This document shows positions 27,042 through 33,881 of a stretch of 64,000 nucleotides of DNA, piece after piece. Both the position numbers and the translations under genes were made by a program. Source of the stretch: CADEED01 sp036677145 (GTDB lineage: Bacteria; Pseudomonadota; Gammaproteobacteria; Steroidobacterales; Steroidobacteraceae); the NCBI GenBank assembly GCA_036677145.1, contig JAKFFF010000050.1, positions 1 to 64,000 on the forward strand. The letters are read 5' to 3'. A model generated the notes under the pieces. It was not told where the DNA came from. It saw only the letters and a list, made by a program, of their open reading frames with translations, and searched no databases. How positions within the stretch are numbered: position 1 is the first letter of the stretch; each line of letters starts with the position of its first letter.

Positions 27042-28076
27042 TCAGTTCGGACGCGCGAGCGCAAATTTCGCGAGTGCTATCAGCGCCTGCAGGTGAGGCG
27101 AATCGGGAATGCTCTCGAGCGCGGCGATGGCCTGTGCGGTTTCACGCTGCGCGAAATGAGTGGCGTATTCGAGGCCGCCGGTGGCCTCGATGGCCTCGAC
27201 AATCGGACCCAGCTGCGCGAGCCCGCCCTGTTCGATCGCCAGCCGGATCAGCGCGCGTTGCTCATCGTCGCCATGACGCAGCGCATGCAGCAGCGGCAAC
27301 GTGGGTTTTCCTTCGGCGAGATCGTCGCCGAGGTTCTTGCCGCGGGTCGCCGGATCCGATTTGTAATCGAGTACGTCGTCGATGAGTTGATAGGCGGTGC
27401 CGAGATGTTTGCCGTAGCGGGCAAGCGCCGCCTGTTGCGGCGGACCGGCGCCCGCGAGCACCGCGGCGACTTCCGCGCCGGCTTCGAACAGCCGGCCGGT
27501 CTTGCGGTAGATGACTTCGAGATAACGTTGTTCGGTGGTCTCGGGATCGTGCGCATTCATCAGCTGCAGCACTTCACCTTCCGCGATCACGTTGGTCGCG
27601 TCGGCCATGATCTCCATCACGCGTTGCGAGCCCACGTGCGCCATCATCTGGAAGGCGCGCGAATACACGAAGTCGCCGACGAGCACGCTCGCCTGGTTGC
27701 CGAAGAGGTTGTTGGCCGTCGCGCGGCCACGGCGTTTCTGCGAGCCATCTACCACGTCGTCGTGCAGCAGCGTCGCGGTGTGCACGAACTCGATGAACGC
27801 CGCCGCTTCGATGTGTTTGTCGGACTCGATGCCGCAGGCGCGGCCCGCGAGCACGCAGAGCAGGGGGCGCAGACGTTTGCCGCCGCCGCCGATGATGTGC
27901 TCGGCTATCTGGTCCACCAGCGGCACCGTGCTCTTCAGCCGCGCCCGGATCATGGCGTCCACAGCGACCAGATCGGTGCGCACCAGGGTGCGGATTTCCT
28001 CCAGCGACATGGCGGGAGCGTCCTGGGCACGCGAATTTGGGCGCGGGGTCGGCAATGTAGTAACTTTGGAGCTCAT
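27042..28076 (-). CDS. ispB: octaprenyl/polyprenyl diphosphate synthase
   Basis: A trans-polyprenyl diphosphate synthase making the side chain of ubiquinone. The first Asp-rich motif is LLHDDVVD, the second LIDDVLDY; GGGGKRLRP and the lysine pair of GKNLGDDLAEGKPTLP are also present. Bulky residues before the first motif fit a long-chain product. The start at 28076 gives 344 residues, but Met23 (position 28010, MSLEEIRTLV) lines up with the usual start of E. coli IspB and may be the true one; neither has a clear ribosome site. It diverges from rplU, the standard arrangement in gammaproteobacteria. Confidence 0.94.
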   Translation of the reverse strand: MSSKVTTLPTPRPNSRAQDAPAMSLEEIRTLVRTDLVAVDAMIRARLKSTVPLVDQIAEHIIGGGGKRLRPLLCVLAGRACGIESDKHIEAAAFIEFVHTATLLHDDVVDGSQKRRGRATANNLFGNQASVLVGDFVYSRAFQMMAHVGSQRVMEIMADATNVIAEGEVLQLMNAHDPETTEQRYLEVIYRKTGRLFEAGAEVAAVLAGAGPPQQAALARYGKHLGTAYQLIDDVLDYKSDPATRGKNLGDDLAEGKPTLPLLHALRHGDDEQRALIRLAIEQGGLAQLGPIVEAIEATGGLEYATHFAQRETAQAIAALESIPDSPHLQALIALAKFALARPN

Positions 28077-28109
28077 TTAGGACATTGATTCTAATGGAAT
28101 ATTTATGGT

Positions 28110-28138
28110 TTGACCGGCTTTCGGTGCGACCGTAGAAT
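28110..28138 (+). promoter_or_regulatory. sigma-70 promoter of rplU-rpmA
   Basis: TTGACC (28110-28115) and TAGAAT (28133-28138) are separated by exactly 17 bases. The GC-rich sequence right after the -10 (GCGCG) is typical of growth-rate and ppGpp-controlled promoters for the translation machinery. The expected start of transcription is near 28145, about 60 bases before rplU. Confidence 0.8.
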
Positions 28139-28206
28139 GCGCGTCCCTTCGGGATGGCACACGGCTTTAAGGCTTTGGTCTCGCTAGGATTTTTGGAGTT
28201 CTCAAG

Positions 28207-28518
28207 ATGTACGCGGTCATCGCCACGGGCGGCAAACAGTATCGGGTCGAGAAAGGCACCGTCCTCCAGGTCGAGAAACTCGACGCGGAACCGGGTGCGA
28301 CAATCGAATTTGGCGAGGTCCTGCTCATCGGTGAGGGCAGTGACATCAAGGTCGGCGCTCCGCTGCTCAAGGGCGGGAAGGTTTCGGCCACCGTCGAGAA
28401 GCACGGCAAGGGCGAGAAGAAAGTCATCGTGAAGTTCCGCCGCCGCAAGCACTACCTGCGCCAGGGCACGCATCGCCAGCAGTACACGCAGGTCAAGATC
28501 ACGGGCATCAGCGCATAA
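28207..28518 (+). CDS. rplU: 50S ribosomal protein L21
   Basis: 103 residues, the full family length, with the conserved start MYAVIATGGKQYRV and the basic C-terminal block KFRRRKHYLRQGTHRQQYT that contacts 23S rRNA. It is followed 30 bases later by rpmA, the universal order, and a strong promoter lies upstream. Nothing unusual is visible. Confidence 0.99.
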   Translation: MYAVIATGGKQYRVEKGTVLQVEKLDAEPGATIEFGEVLLIGEGSDIKVGAPLLKGGKVSATVEKHGKGEKKVIVKFRRRKHYLRQGTHRQQYTQVKITGISA

Positions 28519-28548
28519 GCTGCGCGCCTAACTAGAGGTTTTCGGAAC

Positions 28549-28815
28549 ATGGCACACAAAAAGGCAGGCGGCAGTACTCGTAACGGCCGCGACTCGCACA
28601 GCAAGCGCCTCGGCGTGAAGAAGTTCGGCGGCGAAGCCGTCATCGCCGGCAACATCCTCGTCCGCCAGCGCGGCACGCAGATGCGCGCCGGCGCGAACGT
28701 CGGCATCGGCACGGACCACACGCTGTTCGCCCTGAAGGACGGCCGCGTGAAGTTCTCGAAGAAGGGTTCCGAAGGGCATACCTTCGTGAACGTGGATTCC
28801 GAGAAGGCGAACTAA
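28549..28815 (+). CDS. rpmA: 50S ribosomal protein L27
   Basis: 88 residues, beginning MAHKKAGGSTRNGRDS. The N-terminal arm that reaches the peptidyl transferase centre starts directly at MAHKKAGG, with no Firmicutes-type cleavable extension. GGSTRNGRDS, GVKKFGGE and VRQRGTQ are the family signatures. It is separated from obgE by a strong terminator, so the three-gene unit is at least partly split. Confidence 0.99.
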   Translation: MAHKKAGGSTRNGRDSHSKRLGVKKFGGEAVIAGNILVRQRGTQMRAGANVGIGTDHTLFALKDGRVKFSKKGSEGHTFVNVDSEKAN

Positions 28816-28840
28816 CCAGAACCGTAACCCGGTTCGAGCA

Positions 28841-28868
28841 AAAAGCCCGGCTCCTTGCCGGGTTTTTT
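28841..28868 (+). terminator. rho-independent terminator after rpmA
   Basis: CCCGGC (28846-28851), loop TCCTT, GCCGGG (28857-28862), then TTTTTT. The A-run before the stem can pair with the T-run. It lies 31 bases before obgE, so obgE must be read through or use its own promoter. Confidence 0.9.
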
Positions 28869-28899
28869 GTTTGCCAACCAACCCGAAGATCCATTCCCC

Positions 28900-30156
28900 A
28901 TGAAATTCGTCGACGAAGCGCACATCAAGGTTCAAGCCGGTAACGGCGGCCGCGGCTGCGTGAGCTTCCGCCGCGAGAAGTTCGTGCCCTTCGGCGGCCC
29001 CGACGGCGGCGACGGTGGACACGGCGGCAGCATCACTCTGCGCTCGCTCGAAGGCATCAACACGCTGGCCGACTTCCGCATCATCCGCACGTTCCGCGCC
29101 GAGAACGGCCAGCCGGGCGGCGGCCGCGACATGACCGGCCGTGGCGGCAAGGACACATTGGTCATGGTCCCCGTGGGAACGGTCATCCGCGACAGCGAGA
29201 CCGGCGACGTGCTGGGCGACCTGGCGACGGCCGGCATGGAGCTGCTGGTCGCGAAGGGCGGCAAGGGCGGCTGGGGCAACCAGCGTTTCAAGTCGAGCAA
29301 GAACCGCTCGCCGCGCCAGTTCGGCCCCGGGCTTCCGGGTGAGCACCGCGAGCTCGATCTGGAGCTCAAGGTCATCGCCGACGTCGGGTTGTTGGGTTTG
29401 CCGAACGCCGGCAAGTCGACGCTCATCTCCGCCGTGTCCGCGGCGCGGCCGAAGATCGCCGACTATCCATTCACCACGCTGTATCCGAATCTCGGCGTCA
29501 TCGCCTGCGGCAACCAGCGCAGCTTCGTGATGGCCGACATCCCCGGCCTCATCGAAGGCGCGGCGGAAGGCGCGGGTCTCGGCATCCGTTTCCTCAAACA
29601 TCTGCAGCGCACGCGCGTGCTGCTGCACCTGGTCGACATTCTGCCGGTGGATCCGAACGCGGATCCGGTGCGCGACGCACGTTCCATCGTCGGCGAGCTC
29701 TCGAAGTTCAGCGAAGACTTGTTGGCGAAGCCGCGCTGGCTGGTGCTCAACAAGAGTGACCTGCTGCCGCCCGAGGAGGCGGTGGCGAAGGCCATCGCGA
29801 TCGCGCGCGAGCTCAAATATCGCGGTCCCGCGTTCCTGATCTCGGGCGCCACGCATGCCGGTACGACGGATCTCACCGAAGCCGTGATGCGCTTTCTCGA
29901 AACCGGTGAGGCGCCGGCGCAGGGCAATCTGCCGCTGCCGGTGTTTGCCGAGCCGAAACCGGCCGGCGCGCCGCGGGCGAAATCGCGCAAGGCAAAAGCA
30001 AAACTCAAGGCGAAGGCGAAGGCGAAGCCCAAGGCCAAGTCCAAGGCGAAAAACGCGAAGTCGAAACCGCCCGCCGCGAAGAAGGTGGCGCCGAAGAAAC
30101 CGGCGCGAAAGCCCGCTTCGAAAACGAAGAAAGCCAAAAAGAAAACCCGGCGCTGA
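28900..30156 (+). CDS. obgE: GTPase ObgE/CgtA with Lys-rich C-terminal tail
   Basis: A 418-residue ribosome-assembly and stress GTPase. Residues 1-158 are the glycine-rich OBG domain (GNGGRGCVSFRREKF, GGPDGGDGGHGGS). The G domain follows: Walker A GLPNAGKST at about 166, DIPGLIEGA as G3 and NKSD as G4. After about residue 352 comes a 66-residue tail made almost only of Lys, Ala, Pro and Arg. Its stop codon lies in the loop of the following terminator. ATG 28900 gives the canonical start MKFVDEA; the 15 residues before it in the open frame come from the terminator region. Confidence 0.97.
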   Translation: MKFVDEAHIKVQAGNGGRGCVSFRREKFVPFGGPDGGDGGHGGSITLRSLEGINTLADFRIIRTFRAENGQPGGGRDMTGRGGKDTLVMVPVGTVIRDSETGDVLGDLATAGMELLVAKGGKGGWGNQRFKSSKNRSPRQFGPGLPGEHRELDLELKVIADVGLLGLPNAGKSTLISAVSAARPKIADYPFTTLYPNLGVIACGNQRSFVMADIPGLIEGAAEGAGLGIRFLKHLQRTRVLLHLVDILPVDPNADPVRDARSIVGELSKFSEDLLAKPRWLVLNKSDLLPPEEAVAKAIAIARELKYRGPAFLISGATHAGTTDLTEAVMRFLETGEAPAQGNLPLPVFAEPKPAGAPRAKSRKAKAKLKAKAKAKPKAKSKAKNAKSKPPAAKKVAPKKPARKPASKTKKAKKKTRR

Positions 30157-30169
30157 GCCGGGTTTTTTT
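30141..30169. terminator. bidirectional terminator overlapping the obgE stop
   Basis: CCCGGC (30146-30151), loop GCTGA, GCCGGG (30157-30162), then seven T. The TGA in the loop is the obgE stop codon. On the minus strand the preceding A-run supplies T's, so it can also end transcription of the converging lipoprotein gene. Confidence 0.9.
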
Positions 30170-30180
30170 CCGATCCGTGA

Positions 30181-30780
30181 TTACTTCGCAGGCTCGACCG
30201 TCACCGCTACCGCTTCGGTATAGGTCACTTCGACTTCATCGCCTTCCTTGAGCTTGCCGATGAACTCCTGCCCTTGCGGTGTCTTGATGGGCACCGAACG
30301 CGCCAGCCCGTCGGATCCATAAAAGCTGACGACATTGTTCTTCTTGTCGACCTTCGAGATCCGAACCGTCTGCCGATTCTCGGTGCCGAGCACGACACCG
30401 GGTTTCGCGCCCGGAGCGCTGCGTCCAATCACGGCATCCTTCACCGGCGCCTGGGTCGTGCCGGACTTGTCGCCGCGCGCCACGAGTTCCGCGGCCAGCG
30501 ATTCGTAATACCTCGCCACCACCTTGTCGCCCGGCTTCACCTGCGCAAGGTTGCGCACGTCGGGTGCGACCTCGACGGTCATTTTCTCGCCGGTCTCGGG
30601 ATCGCTCAGCGACAGCAACCGCTTGTTGACGTCGATGGCCTCGACCGTCGCGGAGACTTCCTGGATGTTCTCGATGTTGACCGGATCGGGCGGCGTCGCG
30701 GTCTTGCACGCCACTAACGACACAAAAACGAATGCGATGCCGATGCACGGGCCGATTCGACGGATGGGGATCGATGACAT
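30181..30780 (-). CDS. hypothetical lipoprotein
   Basis: A 199-residue protein with a lipoprotein signal: a hydrophobic run ending FVSLVAC, with Cys near residue 22 as the lipidated residue. The rest is a small beta-rich protein with two similar halves (SATVEAIDVNKRLLSLSDP and VRISKVDKKNNVVSFYGSD), each followed by a charged segment and a KPGDKV or KEGDEV turn; this looks like two copies of an OB- or SH3-like fold. Family unknown to me. ATG 30780 follows AAGGAG; it stands alone between the obgE terminator and rpsT. Confidence 0.8.
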   Translation of the reverse strand: MSSIPIRRIGPCIGIAFVFVSLVACKTATPPDPVNIENIQEVSATVEAIDVNKRLLSLSDPETGEKMTVEVAPDVRNLAQVKPGDKVVARYYESLAAELVARGDKSGTTQAPVKDAVIGRSAPGAKPGVVLGTENRQTVRISKVDKKNNVVSFYGSDGLARSVPIKTPQGQEFIGKLKEGDEVEVTYTEAVAVTVEPAK

Positions 30781-30888
30781 GGTGAAGGCTCCTTCGGAAT
30801 TCACAGCGCTGCACATCGTGCAGCCTGTGAGTCCGGGCGCGCATGACACCTAGGTCGTACGTGCACTGCGGCAAGCCACCGGCCAAAC

Positions 30889-30918
30889 AAAAAACCCGGC
30901 GCGAGGCCGGGTTTTTTT
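30889..30918. terminator. terminator after rpsT
   Basis: CCCGGC (30895-30900), loop GCGAG, GCCGGG (30906-30911), flanked by an A-run on the left and seven T on the right, so it works in either direction. It lies just beyond the rpsT stop on the minus strand. Confidence 0.9.
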
Positions 30919-30940
30919 CAAACTTCGAACGAGGCGCGGG

Positions 30941-31204
30941 TCAGCTGAGCGCCTTGACGCGGGCGGCGAGGGCGCTCTTGTGGCGCGCGGCCTTGTTGCG
31001 ATGAATGACGTTCTTGTTGACCAGCGAGTCGATCAGCGGCTGGGCGTCCTTGAGGGCGGCAGCGGCATCGGCCTTCTTTCCGGCGGCGAGCGCGTCATTG
31101 ACCTTGCGCAGGGCGGAGCGCATGCGCGAACGGAGCGCGACATTGCGGGTGCGGTTGGTTTCAGCTCGACGGGCGGCTTTTTCGGCCGACTTGGTATTCG
31201 CCAC
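30941..31204 (-). CDS. rpsT: 30S ribosomal protein S20
   Basis: 87 residues, the normal length, beginning MANTKSAEKAARRAE with the three-helix, lysine- and alanine-rich composition of S20 and the block NVIHRNKAARHKSAL near the end. It is divergent from murJ, as in many gammaproteobacteria, and followed by its own terminator. Confidence 0.98.
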   Translation of the reverse strand: MANTKSAEKAARRAETNRTRNVALRSRMRSALRKVNDALAAGKKADAAAALKDAQPLIDSLVNKNVIHRNKAARHKSALAARVKALS

Positions 31205-31245
31205 GAAAGGTACTCCAGGAAATCGACGGTCTTTTGAGGGCGCGT

Positions 31246-31274
31246 AGTGTGCTGACCGACCCCCACCTTGTCAA
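31246..31274 (-). promoter_or_regulatory. probable rpsT promoter
   Basis: On the minus strand a perfect TTGACA (31269-31274) is followed 17 bases later by CACACT (31246-31251), a weak -10. Transcription would start about 35 bases before rpsT. Confidence 0.5.
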
Positions 31275-31294
31275 CGCTCGGTAAGCGCATCCGG

Positions 31295-31300
31295 TATAGT
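31295..31300 (+). promoter_or_regulatory. -10 box for murJ operon
   Basis: TATAGT at 31295-31300 followed by GCGCCGC lies about 45 bases before the murJ start. It fits the TAGAAT/TATAGT plus GC-rich pattern seen elsewhere in the window. No convincing -35 is present at the usual spacing. Confidence 0.4.
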
Positions 31301-31345
31301 GCGCCGCTTATTGGGTTTTTCCCTTATTTTCCGGGTGGTTGCGGT

Positions 31346-32911
31346 TTGAGCGGTCGCATCTTCAAGAGCACGGCGGTCACGGGTATTGCGACGCTGGTGT
31401 CGCGCGTGACGGGCCTCGCCCGCGAGATCGTCTATGCCGTGGCCTTTGGCGCCAGCGCGTTCATGGACGCCTGGCTGGTCGCCTTCAAGATTCCGAACTT
31501 CCTGCGCCGCCTGTTCGCCGAAGGCTCGTTCTCTCAGGCCTTCGTTCCGGTCATCAGCGAATACAAGGTCAAGCGGCCCCAGGACGACGTCCGCGAGCTG
31601 ATCGAGGACGTGGCGGGCACGTTCGCGGTGGTGCTGTTCGTCATCACGCTCATCGGGGTCATCGCCGCGCCGCTCATCATTCTCGCCTTCGTCCCCGGCT
31701 GGCACGACCGGCCCGACAAGTGGGACATGGCGACGTCGATGCTGCGCTGGACCTTCCCCTATCTGCTGTTCATCTCGCTGAGTGCGTTGTTCTCGGGCGT
31801 TTTGAACAGCTACAACCGTTTCGCATTGCCCGCGTACACGCAGGTCATCATGAACGTGGTGATGGTGGTGGTCGCGATCTGGATCGCGCCGCATACCGAC
31901 AACCCTGGCGTGACACTCGCGATGGGCGTTTTCGTCAGCGGTCTGCTGCAGGTCGGTTTCCAGGTTCCGGCGGTGATCAAGCTCGGGTTGTTCCGCAAGC
32001 CGCGCTGGCGTCCCGCGGCCGAAGGCGTCAGGCGAATCGGCCGGTTGATGCTGCCGGGAATATTCGGTTCGTCCGTGGCGCAGGTGAGCCTGCTGCTCGA
32101 CACCATCATCGCGAGCTTCCTGATCACGGGCAGCATGTCCTGGCTGTATTTCGCCGACCGCCTGATGGAGTTTCCGCTGGGTGTGTTCAGCATCGCGCTC
32201 GCGACGGTGATCCTGCCAGCTTTGTCGCGTCATCATGCCGCGGAGTCGATGGAGCATTTCACGGGCACGCTCGACTGGGCGATGCGCCTGGTGATCGTGC
32301 TGATTTCTCCCGCCGCGGTGGCGATGCTGGTGTTCGCGGGACCGTTGACCGCGACCACGCTGGGTTACGGCGCTTTCACGCCTCACGACGTGCGGATGGC
32401 GAGTTACGCGTTGATGGCCTACTCGTGGGGATTGCTGGGGTTCAGCATGGTGAAGGTGCTGGCGCCCGGGTACTTCGCGCGCCAGGACACGAAGACCCCG
32501 GTGCGCGTCGGACTCATCGCACTCGGCGTGGGCATGAGCCTGAACCTCTTCGTGGTGCTGCCCGCGCAGCACTTCGGCTTCCCCTATCCACACGCGCTGA
32601 TCGCCACCTCCACCTGCGTATCGGCGGCGCTCAATTCCACATTGCTGTGGTGGGGTCTCAAGCAGGCCGGAATCTACAAGGCGCGGCAGGGCTGGGGCGC
32701 GCTGCTGGCGCGCGTGGTGTTCGCGAACCTCGCGATGGCGGCGCTGCTGCTGTGGCTGGGCGGAGACCTGCAGAGCTGGCTGGTGGCGCCGGCGTGGGAG
32801 CGCGCCGGCCGGCTCGCGCTTTGCGTGGCGGCGGGCGCCGCGGTCTATTTCGCCGCGCTGTTCGCGGCGGGCCTGCGTTTGCGCCACGTGCGCAACGTCG
32901 CCGGGGCATAA
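31346..32911 (+). CDS. murJ: lipid II flippase MurJ
   Basis: A 521-residue MOP-superfamily transporter with about 14 membrane helices that flips lipid II across the inner membrane for peptidoglycan synthesis. The family start TAVTGIATLVSRVTGLARE and the block KIPNFLRRLFAEGSFSQAFVP with its essential Arg residues are clear. The start is TTG at 31346, chosen because it aligns with the E. coli N-terminus; residues before it in the open frame match nothing. It is first in the murJ-ribF-ileS-lspA-ispH run, with ribF six bases after the stop. Confidence 0.95.
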   Translation: MSGRIFKSTAVTGIATLVSRVTGLAREIVYAVAFGASAFMDAWLVAFKIPNFLRRLFAEGSFSQAFVPVISEYKVKRPQDDVRELIEDVAGTFAVVLFVITLIGVIAAPLIILAFVPGWHDRPDKWDMATSMLRWTFPYLLFISLSALFSGVLNSYNRFALPAYTQVIMNVVMVVVAIWIAPHTDNPGVTLAMGVFVSGLLQVGFQVPAVIKLGLFRKPRWRPAAEGVRRIGRLMLPGIFGSSVAQVSLLLDTIIASFLITGSMSWLYFADRLMEFPLGVFSIALATVILPALSRHHAAESMEHFTGTLDWAMRLVIVLISPAAVAMLVFAGPLTATTLGYGAFTPHDVRMASYALMAYSWGLLGFSMVKVLAPGYFARQDTKTPVRVGLIALGVGMSLNLFVVLPAQHFGFPYPHALIATSTCVSAALNSTLLWWGLKQAGIYKARQGWGALLARVVFANLAMAALLLWLGGDLQSWLVAPAWERAGRLALCVAAGAAVYFAALFAAGLRLRHVRNVAGA

Positions 32912-32916
32912 TCGTC

Positions 32917-33849
32917 ATGGAATTCATCCGTGGTCTGCAGGGCCTCAGGGCCGAACATCGCGGCGCCGCCATCACCATCGGCAGCTTCGACGGCATTCAC
33001 CTGGGGCACGGTGCGCTGATCGCGAGCACCTGCGGTCTGGCGAAGCAGTTCGCGAAGCCGGCGATGATGCTGACCTTCGAACCGCTGCCGCGCGAGTACC
33101 TCGCGGCGCAGGATCCGCCGGCGAGACTCACGGATTTTCGCGAGCGGTGGCGAGTGCTCGAGCGCTCGGATCTGCACCAGGTGTGCGTGCTGCGTTTCGA
33201 CGAGAAGCTGCGTTCGCTCACGGGCGAGCAGTTCGTGCAGCTGCTCACCGAACGCTTCGCGGCCTCGGCGGTGGTGGTGGGGCAGGATTTTCGATTCGGC
33301 CGCGGCGGCGCGGGCAGCGTGGCGCTGCTGCGCGCGGCGGCGGACGCGGGCAAGTTCGCGCTCGAACTCGTGCCGTCGGTGTGTATCGACGACGTGCGGG
33401 TGAGTTCGAGCGGGGTGCGCGCGGCGCTGGCCGCGGCGGACTTCGCGCGGGCGCGCGACTTGTTGGGTCGGCCGTACTCGATGTACGGACGCGTCGTGAG
33501 GGGTGAGCAGCTCGGCCGCCGTCTGGGATATCCGACGGCGAACATCCGCATGCATCGCCGCAAGCTGCCGTTCACCGGCATCTGCGCCGTGCGGGTACGC
33601 GGCATCGAGGGTGAGCACACCCATACGCCGCATGCCGGCGTCGCGAGTCTCGGGTTCCGGCCGACGGTGAATGGAACCGAGCCGCTGCTCGAAGCGCACG
33701 TGTTCGATTACTCGGGCTCGTTGTACGGGCGCGAGCTGGAAGTGGAGTTCGTCGCGAAGATCCGCGACGAGGAGAAGTTCGCGAACCTCGACGACCTCGT
33801 GCGCAAGATGCACGAGGACGCCGCCGAGGCGCGCCGCATTCTGAGTTAG
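32917..33849 (+). CDS. ribF: bifunctional riboflavin kinase/FAD synthetase
   Basis: 310 residues. The N-terminal FAD synthetase (nucleotidyltransferase) domain has GSFDGIHLGH near residue 22 and later VGQDFRFGRG and SSSGVRAAL. The C-terminal riboflavin kinase domain opens with GRVVRGEQLGRRLGYPTANI. It makes FMN and then FAD. It lies five bases after the murJ stop; a much longer frame that runs back through murJ is not real. Confidence 0.97.
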   Translation: MEFIRGLQGLRAEHRGAAITIGSFDGIHLGHGALIASTCGLAKQFAKPAMMLTFEPLPREYLAAQDPPARLTDFRERWRVLERSDLHQVCVLRFDEKLRSLTGEQFVQLLTERFAASAVVVGQDFRFGRGGAGSVALLRAAADAGKFALELVPSVCIDDVRVSSSGVRAALAAADFARARDLLGRPYSMYGRVVRGEQLGRRLGYPTANIRMHRRKLPFTGICAVRVRGIEGEHTHTPHAGVASLGFRPTVNGTEPLLEAHVFDYSGSLYGRELEVEFVAKIRDEEKFANLDDLVRKMHEDAAEARRILS

Positions 33850-33881
33850 TTAGTACGTCAAGTTAGACAGGCGAGACCGCA

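Noticed and set aside
31271..32887. 538-residue minus-strand frame opposite murJ
   Set aside because: Same kind of antisense shadow, with runs of His, Arg and Glu and no recognisable domain.
31339..33849. Single 836-residue open frame spanning murJ and ribF
   Set aside because: The first part is an out-of-frame shadow of murJ with Arg- and Gly-rich nonsense; the real ribF start is 32917.
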